From positions 1-64,000 of the forward strand of contig CAMBMM010000004.1 of the NCBI GenBank assembly GCA_945868825.1: a stretch of 64,000 bases of DNA, written 5' to 3'. Shown piece after piece: positions 1 through 10,957 of this stretch. Made by a program: the position numbers and the translations under genes. Under the pieces are notes generated by a model. The model did no database searches and had not been told where the DNA came from. It was given only the letters and a program-made list of their open reading frames with translations. Within the stretch, counting starts at the first letter, position 1. The number at the start of each line of letters is the position of its first letter. This DNA is from Sphingobacterium thalpophilum (GTDB lineage Bacteria > Bacteroidota > Bacteroidia > Sphingobacteriales > Sphingobacteriaceae).

Positions 1-735
1 AATAACTCAAAAACCCGTTCCGATTTCATTATTCGCGATAATGTAGCCATTTACCCAGATACGCTGTCGTGGCTATCTGATTTTGCCTATGCGCAAAATG
101 AGCCAATGGCTCAAGGTTACTTTGTTCACCCGGCCTATAATAATTATCCGGTGGTAGGCGTAACCTGGCGCCAAGCAAGAGCCTTTACCGTATGGCGTAC
201 ACGTTACAACGACGCTTACCGTGAATCAAAAAAATTACCCAAACGTTTACCTTATCAATTACCTAGCGAAGCCGAATTTGAATATGCTGCCCGAGGCGGA
301 AGAACTGGAACTACCTACCCATGGGGTGGGCCTTATCCACGTAATGCCAAAGGATGCTTAATGGCCAACTTTAAACCAGGTAGAGGTAATTATGCCGATG
401 ATGGTGGTGCCTTTACGGTAAATGTAAAATCGTATTTCCCGAATGATTTTGGTCTATACAATATTGCTGGAAACGTGGCCGAGTGGACTTCATCTGCTTT
501 CGACGAGTCTGCACCAAACTTTACCAACGATTTAAACCCGGCTTTTGCTTACGAGGCCAAAGAAACCGATGCTGATGCCCTAAAACGCAAAGTGGTGCGT
601 GGAGGTTCTTGGAAAGATATTGGCTATTTCCTGCAAAATTCGGCTCGTACCTACGAGTTTCAAGACGAAGCCAAATCGTTTATTGGTTTCCGCTGTGTAA
701 CACCTTATATCGGTAGAGATATTAAAGATAAATAA
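1..735 (+). CDS. gldK: Gliding motility/T9SS lipoprotein GldK, C-terminal part (SUMF1/formylglycine-generating-enzyme-like fold); 5' end outside window
   Basis: Frame is open from base 1 (NNSKTRSDFIIRDNVAIYPDTLSWLSDFAYAQNEPMAQGYF...); motifs NEPM, HPAYNNYPVVGVTW, NVAEWTSSAF, VVRGGSWKD, RCV; followed by gldL-M-N. Confidence 0.93.
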   Translation, partial: NNSKTRSDFIIRDNVAIYPDTLSWLSDFAYAQNEPMAQGYFVHPAYNNYPVVGVTWRQARAFTVWRTRYNDAYRESKKLPKRLPYQLPSEAEFEYAARGGRTGTTYPWGGPYPRNAKGCLMANFKPGRGNYADDGGAFTVNVKSYFPNDFGLYNIAGNVAEWTSSAFDESAPNFTNDLNPAFAYEAKETDADALKRKVVRGGSWKDIGYFLQNSARTYEFQDEAKSFIGFRCVTPYIGRDIKDK

Positions 736-780
736 TCAATTAACCCCAATTAAGACATATTCATTTAAAACAATCTTGTT

Positions 781-1368
781 ATGACTAACAATAAATTTTT
801 TAAACTTTTTACGAAATACCAAAGCGCCCTCATTAATATCGGGGCATCTATTGTAATTGTTGGTTTGATTTTTAAAATCAACCACTATCCATACGCCGAA
901 ATTGGTATTGCAGTTGGTTTAGGTACAGAAGCTGTTCTATTCTTTATACTAGGTGTAATTGCCTATGCCAACCCAGACGAAGAAGCACAAAGGCCTGTTG
1001 CCAGTGGTGGTGGCGCATTTGGTATACCGGGTGTTGAGCTAGATAAAGAATCAAAAGCTAAAATTGAAGCAGGCTTAAAAAACTTTGCAAACAATTTAGC
1101 TGCTATTTCATCAGCAGCAGATGCCGCAGCGGTAACCAACGAATTTGCAACAAAAGTAAAAGCAGCTTCGGCTAGCTTCGATCAAATAAATGCTAACCTT
1201 AAACAACTTAGCGATAATTTAAGCAAAATGGATGTTGCGCCAATGGCACACTCTATGGATGATTCGAAAAAAGTGCAAGAAGAAGTACTTAAATTGTCGA
1301 AAAACTTAGCAGCATTAAATGCAGTATACGGCAATATGTTAACGGCTATGAATCAGCCACGCAACTAA
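781..1368 (+). CDS. gldL: Gliding motility/T9SS inner-membrane protein GldL
   Basis: Two N-terminal TM helices, KINHYPYAEIGIAVGLGTEA, position between gldK and gldM. Confidence 0.93.
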   Translation: MTNNKFFKLFTKYQSALINIGASIVIVGLIFKINHYPYAEIGIAVGLGTEAVLFFILGVIAYANPDEEAQRPVASGGGAFGIPGVELDKESKAKIEAGLKNFANNLAAISSAADAAAVTNEFATKVKAASASFDQINANLKQLSDNLSKMDVAPMAHSMDDSKKVQEEVLKLSKNLAALNAVYGNMLTAMNQPRN

Positions 1369-1399
1369 TTTTTTTACACCCAATACTAAATTTTAAATT

Positions 1400-2929
1400 A
1401 TGGCTGGAGGTAAAGAAACCCCAAGGCAGCGGATGATAGGCATTTTATACCTGGTATTATTGGGTTTAATTGCCTTGAGTGTAAACGATTCGTTGCTAGA
1501 CGCATTTAAAAACATCACCGATAGTTTATCTACTTCTACTAAAAACGTAAATACTGGTGTTGAAGCTACATTTTCTTCCTTTGAAGCAACTAAACTCAAA
1601 GACGATCCGATTAAAGCAAAGCCTATTTACGACAGGGCTAAAAAAGCAAGTGGCTATGCACGTGATTTAGAATCGTACATTAATGATCTTAAAACTACTA
1701 TTACAGAACAAGGTGGAGGTATTAATGAAAGTACTGGCGATTTAGAAGGCAGAGCTAGTGTAGATATATCTCCTCGTTTTATGATTAATGGGGGTAAAGC
1801 CACCGACTTGCGTAAAAAAATAAACGCAACTCGTAAAAAATTACTAAGTCTTTTAGACGCAAAAGATCGCAAAACTGTTAAATTTTCACTTACTACCATA
1901 GATCCTCCAAGCAAAGGAGGCGTTTCGAAAACATGGGAAGAAGCCAATTTTGGTGATGGAATTCCTTTAGCTGCCGCTATGACTGCCTTAACCAAAATAC
2001 AGGCCGATGCTAAAAATGCGGAATCGGAAATGGTGAAAAAGATTTTAGGTAAAATGGATCAAGCAGAAATTAATCTAGATCAGTTTGCTGCCGTAGCCGT
2101 GGCGCCTACTTCTTACGTCATTCAGGGCCAACCTTACACTGCTGAGGTTTTTTTAACAGCTTCGAGTTCTACCCTAAAACAAACTATAAACGTTGGTGGT
2201 GCTAATTTACCTATAAAAGAGGGTAAAGGCGTGTACAGCGTAAATACCAATAGAGAAGGTATGTTTAGTTGGGTGGGTAGCTTAACCGTAATTGGTACCG
2301 ATGGTAGACCTAAAACGTATCGTACCCCAGAGCAAAAATACCAAGTGGCTCGTCCATCAGCGGTCGTATCGCCAGATAAAATGAACGTATTTTATATTGG
2401 TGTGCCTAATCCGGTATCCATTTCTGCTCCAGGTATTCCGAAAGAAAAACTCAGAGTGAGCGTAAGTTCTGGTAGTATGAGCGGTGCAAATGGTCGTTAC
2501 ACCTTTACATCAAATACTCCAACACCTGTAGTTGTAAATGTTTCTGCAGAAATTAATGGCAGAGTGCAAGCTATTGGTTCTAGTAATTTCCGTGTAAAAC
2601 GAATCCCAGATCCTAAAGCACGATTTGCGGGAAAATCTAGCGGAACCTTAAGTGCTGCAGCCATTAGAGCTCAAAACTTTGTGGCTGCTGTGTTAGAGGG
2701 TTTCGATTTTGATGCGAAATTTACCATTGTGAGGTATACCTTATTAATTGCAAAACCACGTGCCGATGTTATTGTGGTACAAGGTAATGGCAATAGCTTA
2801 GAAGGAAGCGCCAAATCTGCTATAAATACCGTTTCAGCGGGTACTCGTGTAATTTTTGATAATATTATTGCGGTGGGGCCTGATGGATCACAAAGAGGGT
2901 TAGACCCCATTGTATTAACTGCAAACTAA
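1400..2929 (+). CDS. gldM: Gliding motility/T9SS protein GldM
   Basis: MAGGKETPRQRMIGILYLVLLGLIALSVN N-terminus typical of GldM; synteny. Confidence 0.95.
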   Translation: MAGGKETPRQRMIGILYLVLLGLIALSVNDSLLDAFKNITDSLSTSTKNVNTGVEATFSSFEATKLKDDPIKAKPIYDRAKKASGYARDLESYINDLKTTITEQGGGINESTGDLEGRASVDISPRFMINGGKATDLRKKINATRKKLLSLLDAKDRKTVKFSLTTIDPPSKGGVSKTWEEANFGDGIPLAAAMTALTKIQADAKNAESEMVKKILGKMDQAEINLDQFAAVAVAPTSYVIQGQPYTAEVFLTASSSTLKQTINVGGANLPIKEGKGVYSVNTNREGMFSWVGSLTVIGTDGRPKTYRTPEQKYQVARPSAVVSPDKMNVFYIGVPNPVSISAPGIPKEKLRVSVSSGSMSGANGRYTFTSNTPTPVVVNVSAEINGRVQAIGSSNFRVKRIPDPKARFAGKSSGTLSAAAIRAQNFVAAVLEGFDFDAKFTIVRYTLLIAKPRADVIVVQGNGNSLEGSAKSAINTVSAGTRVIFDNIIAVGPDGSQRGLDPIVLTAN

Positions 2930-2935
2930 TTCTGT

Positions 2936-3895
2936 ATGAAAAAGATTTTTATCAGTTGCGTTTTGGTGGTGTTATCTGTTTCTGTATGGGCGCAGACTAC
3001 CAAACCCAACACCACTAAAAAACCGCTTACTAAAACGGAGCCCATCCCTGCACCTGTAGTGATACCTCCAACGCCACCACCTGTTCCAGTGCCTGCTCCC
3101 AAGCAGCAAGACAGACCGGTAGATGGCTACTATAAAAAAGTTAGTATTCCGCAGGCAAAAGTGATGCCGCTAGCTACCATTAGAGAAGCAGATATCATTT
3201 ACAGCAAGCGTGTTTGGAGAGAAATAGATGTGCGTGAAAAAATAAATCAGTTTTTTGTGGCGCCGCAAGCTAGTTTAATTGAAATTATTAAACGTGCGGT
3301 AGAAGCTGGTGAACTGACCGCATACGATCCTACCCCTGCAGGGGATAAAGACGATTTAAATGGCGATGCTTTTGCAACAACTTTAACCCCCCAAAAAGCA
3401 ATCTCTCTGTTCAACGATAGTACCTTGGTGCCCGATTATAATGAAGCTGGTGAAAAAACTGGTGACCACATGGTGGCCAATGTGTTTTCTCCTGAAATTT
3501 ATAAGAACTTTAATTTTAGAATCAAAGAAGATTGGATTTTCGACAAACAGCGTTCGGTATTTGAGCCACGTATTGTTGGTTTAGCTATACTTAGAAAGAA
3601 TGTGGTCAATGGTGAAGATCAAGGACAGAATATACTGTTCTGGTTGTATTTTCCTGAATTAAGAAATATTTTGGTAAGCAAACCGGTGGCAAATAGCCAT
3701 AACGATGCAGCTACCCTATCTTACGACGACGTATTTATGAAACGCATTTTCTCTAGCTTTATCGTAAAAACATCTAATGTGAAAGATGAAGCTATTAAAG
3801 ATTACGTGAAAACAAGTGGCGTAGATCGTTTAAAAGAAGCAGAACGCTTAAAGAAAGAATTGTTAGATTGGGAACACGATTTGTGGTCTTACTAA
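2936..3895 (+). CDS. gldN: Gliding motility/T9SS protein GldN
   Basis: Signal peptide, RVWREIDVREKINQFF motif, last gene of gldKLMN. Confidence 0.93.
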   Translation: MKKIFISCVLVVLSVSVWAQTTKPNTTKKPLTKTEPIPAPVVIPPTPPPVPVPAPKQQDRPVDGYYKKVSIPQAKVMPLATIREADIIYSKRVWREIDVREKINQFFVAPQASLIEIIKRAVEAGELTAYDPTPAGDKDDLNGDAFATTLTPQKAISLFNDSTLVPDYNEAGEKTGDHMVANVFSPEIYKNFNFRIKEDWIFDKQRSVFEPRIVGLAILRKNVVNGEDQGQNILFWLYFPELRNILVSKPVANSHNDAATLSYDDVFMKRIFSSFIVKTSNVKDEAIKDYVKTSGVDRLKEAERLKKELLDWEHDLWSY

Positions 3896-3901
3896 TCTCC
3901 T

Positions 3902-3931
3902 AAAAAAGGCTCCCGGAACGGAGCCTTTTTT
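3902..3931. terminator. Bidirectional intrinsic terminator between gldN and uvrC
   Basis: A6-GGCTCC-CGGAAC-GGAGCC-T6 hairpin between convergent genes. Confidence 0.85.
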
Positions 3932-5741
3932 AGTTTACCGCTTTTACGAAATAAGTTTGTAGCGCCTCTAGCTGTTTTTTGTTCAATACCTTGGCCAGTT
4001 CTTCTGGGGCAGCTTCCTTAATTTTCTTTACCGATTTAAAGGTGCTCAGCAATTTTTGAGCGGTAGTAGTCCCAACACCAGGTATGTTAGATAGTTCGGT
4101 TTTTAATGTTCCTTGATCTCGTTTTTTGCGGTGAAATGTGATACCAAAGCGGTGAGCCTCATCGCGTAATTGCTGAATGATGCGCAAACTCTCCGATTTC
4201 TTATCCAAATGCAGCGGGTACGGATCGCCTGGGTAATACAATTCTTCTAAACGTTTTGCAATACCAATTACGGTAAGTTGCTTGCTGATCCCTAATTTTT
4301 TTAAACTGGTTAAAGCCGCAGATAGCTGCCCTTTGCCACCGTCAATTACCACGAGTTGCGGTAAGGCTTCGCCTTCATCCAGCATGCGCTTGTATCGACG
4401 GTATACGGCCTCTTCCATAGTGGCGAAATCGTTGGGCCCTTCTACGGTTTTCACGTTAAAGTGGCGGTAGTCTTTTTTAGAAGGTTTGGCATCTCTAAAT
4501 ACCACAATAGCCGATACAGGATATTGCCCCTGGAAGTTGGAATTATCGAAACATTCGATGTGTGTGGGCAATTGATTGAGGCGTAAATCTTTCATCATCT
4601 GCGTCAATACACGTTCGGTTTTTACCTCGGGGTTTAGCTTTTCGTATTGGTTTAGGCGGTCTTTTTTAAAGTAAAATACGTTCTTCTGCGATAGTTCGAG
4701 TAGTTTTTTCTTTTCGCCCATTTTGGGCACCGTAAAGTGGATATTTTCATCTTGCAGCTCTAGCGCAAAAGGCACAATAATTTCTTTCGATTGGCTGTTA
4801 AAACGGGCTCTAAAATCAGAAATGGCAATACTGAGTAATTCCTCCTCTGTTTCGTCGAGCTTTTTACGCAACTCAATGGTTTGCGTTTGTATAATGGTGC
4901 CGTTCATTACTTTGAGGTAATTTACAAAGGCATAATTATTTTCGGAGGCAATGCTAAACACATCTACATTGCTAATGGCTGCACTCACCACCGTAGATTT
5001 ACTTTGATAGCCAACTAAAGAGTCGAGTTTTTCTTTAAGCGATTGCGCCCGTTCAAACTGCATTTCCGAAACAGCTTGTTTCAGTTCATCGTTTAAGCGC
5101 TTAATTACCGAGCTAATTTTGCCCGTTAAAATATCTTTAATCTCTTCAATAGTCTGGTTGTAATCCGTTTCGCTTTGCAAGGCTTGGCAAGGCCCCTTAC
5201 AATTTCCAATTTGATATTCTAAACACACTTTAAATTTTTCGGCCGCAATGTTTGCTTCACTTAGTGCCAAATTGCAGTTACGCAAGGGATAAATTTCTTT
5301 TATTAAACCTAAAATGGTGTACATCATGCCAATAGAAGCATAGGGCCCAAAATAGGTAGAGCCATCTTTAATCACTCTTCGGGTGCTAAAAATTCGTGGA
5401 AATCGCTCGTTTTTTATAACAATCCACGGATAGGTTTTATCGTCTTTAAGGAGTACGTTGTAGCGGGGTTGGTGTTTTTTAATCAGGCTATTTTCTAATA
5501 ACCACGCATCAATTTCTGTATCTACTAGCGTAAAGCTAATGCGCACTATTTTGCTTACCAATACCCTAGTTTTGGCATTTAAGCGCTGGTTAGCCGTAAC
5601 AAAATACGAACTGACTCTACTTTTGAGATTTTTTGCTTTACCGATATAAATAAGCTCGTCATCAGCATTCCAAAACTGGTATACTCCAGGTTTTTTGGGT
5701 AAGCTTTTTAGAAATGCAGAGAAGTCACGTGCGTTGCTCAT
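3930..5741 (-). CDS. uvrC: Excinuclease ABC subunit C
   Basis: GIY-YIG N-terminus (KKPGVYQFWNADDELIYIGKAKNLKSRVSSYF), UvrC endonuclease domain, C-terminal HhH. Confidence 0.97.
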   Translation of the reverse strand: MSNARDFSAFLKSLPKKPGVYQFWNADDELIYIGKAKNLKSRVSSYFVTANQRLNAKTRVLVSKIVRISFTLVDTEIDAWLLENSLIKKHQPRYNVLLKDDKTYPWIVIKNERFPRIFSTRRVIKDGSTYFGPYASIGMMYTILGLIKEIYPLRNCNLALSEANIAAEKFKVCLEYQIGNCKGPCQALQSETDYNQTIEEIKDILTGKISSVIKRLNDELKQAVSEMQFERAQSLKEKLDSLVGYQSKSTVVSAAISNVDVFSIASENNYAFVNYLKVMNGTIIQTQTIELRKKLDETEEELLSIAISDFRARFNSQSKEIIVPFALELQDENIHFTVPKMGEKKKLLELSQKNVFYFKKDRLNQYEKLNPEVKTERVLTQMMKDLRLNQLPTHIECFDNSNFQGQYPVSAIVVFRDAKPSKKDYRHFNVKTVEGPNDFATMEEAVYRRYKRMLDEGEALPQLVVIDGGKGQLSAALTSLKKLGISKQLTVIGIAKRLEELYYPGDPYPLHLDKKSESLRIIQQLRDEAHRFGITFHRKKRDQGTLKTELSNIPGVGTTTAQKLLSTFKSVKKIKEAAPEELAKVLNKKQLEALQTYFVKAVN

Positions 5742-5763
5742 TTGGTAGCTTGTGGCCTTAGGC

Positions 5764-7953
5764 TTAGTTTTCTTCTACCGTAGCCGGTGTGGTGTAGGTA
5801 TCGCAGTCAAAGGCGATGGTTTGTTCTCCTTTCGGTGGTTCAAAATCACTTTTACTATAGTTCAGTTTGCCATCGGCATATACCTTTTTCATGTACAAGG
5901 CAAAAATTGGCAAAGCGGAATTGGCTCCTTCGCCTTGGTTGGTAGAGAAAAAGTGAATGGCTCGGTCTTCGCAACCAGTCCAAACGCCGGTAACCAATTG
6001 TGGCGTAATACCCATAAACCAACCGTCGGAGTTATTTTGCGTAGTTCCGGTTTTACCGCCAATTGGGTTGCTTAGTCCATATTTATAACGCAAGCGTGAT
6101 CCGGTTCCGTTCTCTACCACGCCTTTAAGCATTTGGGTCATTACGTAAGCTGTTTGCTCATTTAAGGCGAACACTACTTTGGGCTTACGCTCGTAAAGCA
6201 TATTACCGTTTTTATCTTCAATGCGTAATAAATAAATCGGTTCGGTCCAGGTGCCGTGGTTTACAAATGCCGAGTAGGCGCCCACCATGTCGTACACCGA
6301 TGCATCAAACGTTCCCAAGCAAATAGAAGGGTAAGCTGGTACATCGCTAGTAACGCCCATTTTTTTTATGAGGGTTGAAACGGCCGTGGCACCTACTTGT
6401 TTCATCATGTAGGCGGTTACATAGTTTTGAGAATAGGCCAAGGCCCTTTTTAAGGTGATGCTTCCAGGAAGGGGTTTGGATGCATTGGGTGTCCAACCCT
6501 CAATTTCTACCGGTTCGTTTGGTATGGTTAAGCAAGGCGAATAGCCATTGTCGATAGCAACCGCATAAGTAAAGGGTTTGGCTGTTGAACCAACTTGGCG
6601 TGTGCCCATTTTTACCTGGTCGTATTTAAAGTATTCGAAGTTGGTACCACCTACCCAGGCTTTTACATGGCCGGTTTGGGGCTCCATAGACATGAGTGCA
6701 TTTCTTAAAAGGAGTTTATAATATTTTACAGAGTCTATAGGGCGCATGAGGGTATCAATATTGCCTTTCCAGCTAAAAATGGTCATGCGTGCTGGGCTTA
6801 AAAAGTCCTGTTGAATTTCCAATTCGGTTCTTCCTAATGTTTGTAATTGTCGGTAGCGGTCGGAGCGTTTAATACCCTGATCGAGCAATTGTTGATAATC
6901 TTTAAACGGATCTTTACGACCTTTCCATTGAGCATTAAACTGCTGTTGCAGTTCTTTCATGTATTCTCGTTGTGCATCTTCGGCATATTTCTGCATACTG
7001 GCATTAATGGTGCTGTATATTTTCAGTCCATCACGATCTAAATCGTATGGTGTGCCATCGGCTTTGGTTATAGCTTGTTCTTCGAAAATGCGTTGAATTT
7101 CTTTTTTGAGCACGGCTCGGAAATAAGGGGCCAAGCCTACATTGTAGTTTGCTGGGTTGAAATTTAAGTTGAGTGGTAATTGCTGAAATTCCTCGGTTTC
7201 TTCGTCGCTTAAATAGTCGGCTTTGCGCATGTTATCCAATACGGTATTGCGTCTGGCTATGGACCGCTCGGGGTTGTTTGTGGGCGAATAAAATGAGGGT
7301 CCTTTCAGCATACCAATTAATACGGCTGCTTGGTCGGGTCTAAGTTTATCGGGTGTGGTGTTAAAGTAAGTTCTGGCGGCCGATTTAATGCCAAAGGTAT
7401 TGTAAGCGCCAAAATCTACCGTATTGAGGTATAGTGTTAAAATTTCTTCTTTGGTATAATTACGCTCCAGTTTAACGGCAATAATCCATTCTTGTAGTTT
7501 TTGAATAATGCGTTTAAACGGATTTTTGGCTCGTTCGGAAAATAAATTCAGGGCTAATTGTTGTGTAATGGTACTGGCACCTTGTTTTTTGCCAATAAGG
7601 TTGTAAAACAAAATGGTAAAGGTGCGTCTAAAATCAATGCCCGAATGGCTATAAAAGCGGATATCTTCGGTTGCAACCAGGGCATTAATTACATTTGGGG
7701 ATATTTGTTCGTAGCGTACATTGGAGCGATTTTGTACATAATAGGTTCCTAAAACTACATTATCTTCAGAAATAACTTCGGTGGCTAAATTGCTTTTCGG
7801 ATTTTCTAAATCTCTAAAAGTGGGCATCTTGCCAAATAGGCCCAAACCGATACAAAAAATAAAAATGGCCGAAAAGGCAATTATTCCTATGAAAATTTTC
7901 CATAGCAAGCTGGTATATTTTTGTAATTCTTGTCTGTTTAGTGGCTCACTCAT
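5764..7953 (-). CDS. Class A penicillin-binding protein (transglycosylase/transpeptidase, PBP1A-like)
   Basis: GT51 motifs (ATEDIRFYSHSGID, GASTITQQLALNLF) and transpeptidase motifs (SMEPQTGHVKAWVGG, STAKPF, SQNYVTAY, GGKTGTTQ). Confidence 0.95.
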   Translation of the reverse strand: MSEPLNRQELQKYTSLLWKIFIGIIAFSAIFIFCIGLGLFGKMPTFRDLENPKSNLATEVISEDNVVLGTYYVQNRSNVRYEQISPNVINALVATEDIRFYSHSGIDFRRTFTILFYNLIGKKQGASTITQQLALNLFSERAKNPFKRIIQKLQEWIIAVKLERNYTKEEILTLYLNTVDFGAYNTFGIKSAARTYFNTTPDKLRPDQAAVLIGMLKGPSFYSPTNNPERSIARRNTVLDNMRKADYLSDEETEEFQQLPLNLNFNPANYNVGLAPYFRAVLKKEIQRIFEEQAITKADGTPYDLDRDGLKIYSTINASMQKYAEDAQREYMKELQQQFNAQWKGRKDPFKDYQQLLDQGIKRSDRYRQLQTLGRTELEIQQDFLSPARMTIFSWKGNIDTLMRPIDSVKYYKLLLRNALMSMEPQTGHVKAWVGGTNFEYFKYDQVKMGTRQVGSTAKPFTYAVAIDNGYSPCLTIPNEPVEIEGWTPNASKPLPGSITLKRALAYSQNYVTAYMMKQVGATAVSTLIKKMGVTSDVPAYPSICLGTFDASVYDMVGAYSAFVNHGTWTEPIYLLRIEDKNGNMLYERKPKVVFALNEQTAYVMTQMLKGVVENGTGSRLRYKYGLSNPIGGKTGTTQNNSDGWFMGITPQLVTGVWTGCEDRAIHFFSTNQGEGANSALPIFALYMKKVYADGKLNYSKSDFEPPKGEQTIAFDCDTYTTPATVEEN

Positions 7954-7957
7954 TGTT

Positions 7958-10621
7958 TTATTGATAATGTTCGGTATAAAATTTTTGATACTGGATTAGT
8001 AAATCAGTATTTGATAATAAGTCTAAATTGGCCTTGGTGCATAAATATATAGAATAACTTTCTTCGGAAACTTTCATAATATCAGGTAGTAAAGGTCGAA
8101 TGTTTTGCAGATAATCCTTAGCCGTATTTTTGCTATAAAATTCGCCTATATAAATCAATTGATGTTCATCTCCGGCTTGTTTTAATTGGTGTTTAATAGC
8201 GCCATCGGCAAAATTTGCTCTATTAAATTGGCCAATACCAAATCTAGATGAACTCAAGTTGGCGCCGCCATTGGCTACATCAATTATCACATAGTAGTGG
8301 CTGCTGTCAGCCAAGCTAAATAGGCTGTTTGTTTCTAAAGCTTTTGTTGGTTTACTTGTAAGGCTATCGGATTTCGTTTCTTCTGCCAAGGCATAAACCA
8401 GCGGATCCTTATCGGTAAGTACGGCTAATTTTATCTCCAATGCTTTTCGGTTTTTGTCAATAAAATTGAGGTGTGTTTTTACCAAGGGAGTGATGAGTTT
8501 ATCCTCTGGATAAGCGCTCACAATATTCTTTAAAGAAGTTTCAAAAGGGGCAAGCTCTTCTTGGTGCCCCTCGGCTATAGTTTTTAAATAGGCCAATTGC
8601 GGCGAAAATTTGTTTTCGCCGAACTGGGCTTTTAACTCCATAATACATACCAAGGTATTGGTATAGTTCTTCTTAGCAAACTCATCAAATGTTTGATTAT
8701 ACGCCCGATTAAGCGCTAAAGCTTGTTCATCTTGTTTCTGACTAAACTCTGGGTCGCGGATAACTTTTGCATACAAGCTATTGGGGTACGTTGTTAGAAT
8801 TGTAGATTTAAATAATTCCGATTTTACACTGTCTACTTCGGCATATAAACGAAATAAATTGTAGCATACGGCTGCCGTATTTTCATACGCTGCAAATTTA
8901 GCTAAAATACCTTCGAATACGCCTATTGCTGCCGTTTTATCTTGTGCCACTTCGCGATAATAGTTGCCTATTTCGTAATAGGCATTGGCAATGCGTAGGT
9001 TAGATTGCGCTAATTTATCAGCCGTATTTGGGAGCGCAAATAAAATGGCATTTACTTGTTCGTTAACGGCATCGGCTCCATCTGTGGCTTTTAGTGTGCT
9101 GGACGATGCAGCTATTGCATTATTTGCAGGGTTGTTTTGCATAGCCGCCATGCTCGATGTTTGGCTTCTTCGCCAATCGTCTGCCAAGGGGCGATTTCCC
9201 CAACGTTTTTTAAAATCTGCAAAACCTTGGCTCAGCGCTGCAGAATTGTTAAAGTAAAATTTGGCATCTATTTGGTTGCCAGTATTATCGTTGGTGGTTG
9301 TATACATCCCTGTGTTTGGGCTGCCCATTGTTTGTGTTTTGCTAGCCTCTTGTTTTGTTTTTCGTTCTAATTGTGCAACAATTTTAAGGCGTTGCTCGGC
9401 TTCTGGTAGTTTAGCTAGCGCCTGTAGGCTTTCTTCGGAGGCTACAATAATCAGCTTACTCGTTAATAAATCTAGGTTGGTATTTTTTTTCCGTATGGCT
9501 TCAAAACTCGGATGGCTGCTGGGCAAAACACTCAGCGTGCTATCGTAGTAATTTTTTGCCGTTACATAATCTGGCTGATTGAAATACAAATTGGCAAGGG
9601 CTAAGTAGGAGAGACCTTTTTGTGTTTGGTTGCGCTTGCTTTTAAGTACCGATTGTTTATAGTTAACCTCTGCTTGTTTAGAATTCTCAGCCTCTTGGTA
9701 ACTGCGGCCAATTTGAAAGTAGATTTGATCTACGTTGTCGCTATTTTTATCGTCTTTAAGCAATGCTTGCAAGGTTTTTATCCGATCATTTTTTTTGCTG
9801 CTATTTTGTTCGGCAATACTCAATTGATTTAGATGGGCATTAAAAGCCATATCAAATGCTGCATTGCTTTTGTATACCTGTGTAAAATGGGTACTAGCCA
9901 ATGTATTTTTACCGGTTTCAAGTTCTAGCTGTGCTAGTAAAAAAGTCCAGCGGATGCGTTGTGCTTTACTTTTGCAAGCTTTAATAGCTTTATTCAGCAA
10001 AGGGATAGCAGGCTCATATGCCTTGGTGTAGATGTACCATTGCGCTTTGGAAGCATAGGCTTCGGCCACCATTTTTTTTGAAGTTTTTAGATATTTTAAG
10101 GCGGTATCTAAAGAAGCTTCAGCCTCAGGCAAGTGATGGAGTTGCATCTGGGCTCTCCCTCTCCAAATTAAAGCCGCTTGGCGGTTATCTTTTTCTTTCG
10201 GATAGCCGTTGTATACATAGGTAAAATACTCAATTGAATTGTAAAAATCGGCCTTGAGGTAATTGGAAATACCAATTAATACATAGGCATCATCTACAAA
10301 ACGGCTTTGCGATTTTTCATTAGCTACTATATTAGCTTTTAGAATGGCCTTATCTAAATTGGCGGTTTCAGACTTGCCCGATTTCTCGTCGGGTTCGCAG
10401 AATACACTAATGGGCTGATCGTAGGTAGTTAGGTAGCTTTCTTGAATCCGTTGTTCGCTCTCTTTAATCAAGGTTCGGGCATTGTACAAAATATTAAACT
10501 TGGCCGTTAAATTTTGCATCTCACGGGTACTCAAATTCTCCTTTTGAGCGCTACAGCTTCTTAACACAAAGCCGCCCACAATAAGTAAAAGGTATACAGA
10601 AAGGGTAGAGCGTTTTTTCAA
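7958..10621 (-). CDS. TPR-repeat lipoprotein, PorW/SprE-like T9SS-associated protein
   Basis: Lipoprotein signal (LRSCSAQK), NLTAKFNILYNARTLIKESE N-terminal motif, multiple TPRs, 887 aa. Confidence 0.7.
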   Translation of the reverse strand: MKKRSTLSVYLLLIVGGFVLRSCSAQKENLSTREMQNLTAKFNILYNARTLIKESEQRIQESYLTTYDQPISVFCEPDEKSGKSETANLDKAILKANIVANEKSQSRFVDDAYVLIGISNYLKADFYNSIEYFTYVYNGYPKEKDNRQAALIWRGRAQMQLHHLPEAEASLDTALKYLKTSKKMVAEAYASKAQWYIYTKAYEPAIPLLNKAIKACKSKAQRIRWTFLLAQLELETGKNTLASTHFTQVYKSNAAFDMAFNAHLNQLSIAEQNSSKKNDRIKTLQALLKDDKNSDNVDQIYFQIGRSYQEAENSKQAEVNYKQSVLKSKRNQTQKGLSYLALANLYFNQPDYVTAKNYYDSTLSVLPSSHPSFEAIRKKNTNLDLLTSKLIIVASEESLQALAKLPEAEQRLKIVAQLERKTKQEASKTQTMGSPNTGMYTTTNDNTGNQIDAKFYFNNSAALSQGFADFKKRWGNRPLADDWRRSQTSSMAAMQNNPANNAIAASSSTLKATDGADAVNEQVNAILFALPNTADKLAQSNLRIANAYYEIGNYYREVAQDKTAAIGVFEGILAKFAAYENTAAVCYNLFRLYAEVDSVKSELFKSTILTTYPNSLYAKVIRDPEFSQKQDEQALALNRAYNQTFDEFAKKNYTNTLVCIMELKAQFGENKFSPQLAYLKTIAEGHQEELAPFETSLKNIVSAYPEDKLITPLVKTHLNFIDKNRKALEIKLAVLTDKDPLVYALAEETKSDSLTSKPTKALETNSLFSLADSSHYYVIIDVANGGANLSSSRFGIGQFNRANFADGAIKHQLKQAGDEHQLIYIGEFYSKNTAKDYLQNIRPLLPDIMKVSEESYSIYLCTKANLDLLSNTDLLIQYQKFYTEHYQ

Positions 10622-10729
10622 AAGCTATGATCTCTAGACTATCCAACAAAAATAGCATAATCTAGGTTTTAATACGATTAAAATATGCCCGACATTGTGC
10701 TATCTATTTATTTTGCTGTTACTTTGTAT

Positions 10730-10957
10730 ATGGCTAAAAAAGAATCTGAAGATAGGCGAAAAGCAGACACTGCTTACCTAAAATATTCGGCCGCAGCATT
10801 TCAAATGTTAGCCGTAATTGGCCTCTCGGTTTATGCAGGTATTAAGTTAGACGATCATTTTAATCATGAATTACGTTGGATAACAGCATTATTAGGCATT
10901 ATTGGCGTTATTTTGGCCATCTATTTTTTAATTAAACAACTTAATAATGAGCGCTAA
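10730..10957 (+). CDS. AtpZ/AtpI-family small membrane protein (ORF opens at 10685; MAKKESED start more likely)
   Basis: Two TM helices, LKYSAAAFQMLAVIGLSVYAGIKLDDHF motif, immediately upstream of atp genes. Confidence 0.75.
   Translation: MAKKESEDRRKADTAYLKYSAAAFQMLAVIGLSVYAGIKLDDHFNHELRWITALLGIIGVILAIYFLIKQLNNER

Noticed and set aside
5752-6075. 107-aa plus-strand ORF opposite the PBP gene
   Set aside because: Antisense shadow of a strongly supported CDS; no recognisable motifs.
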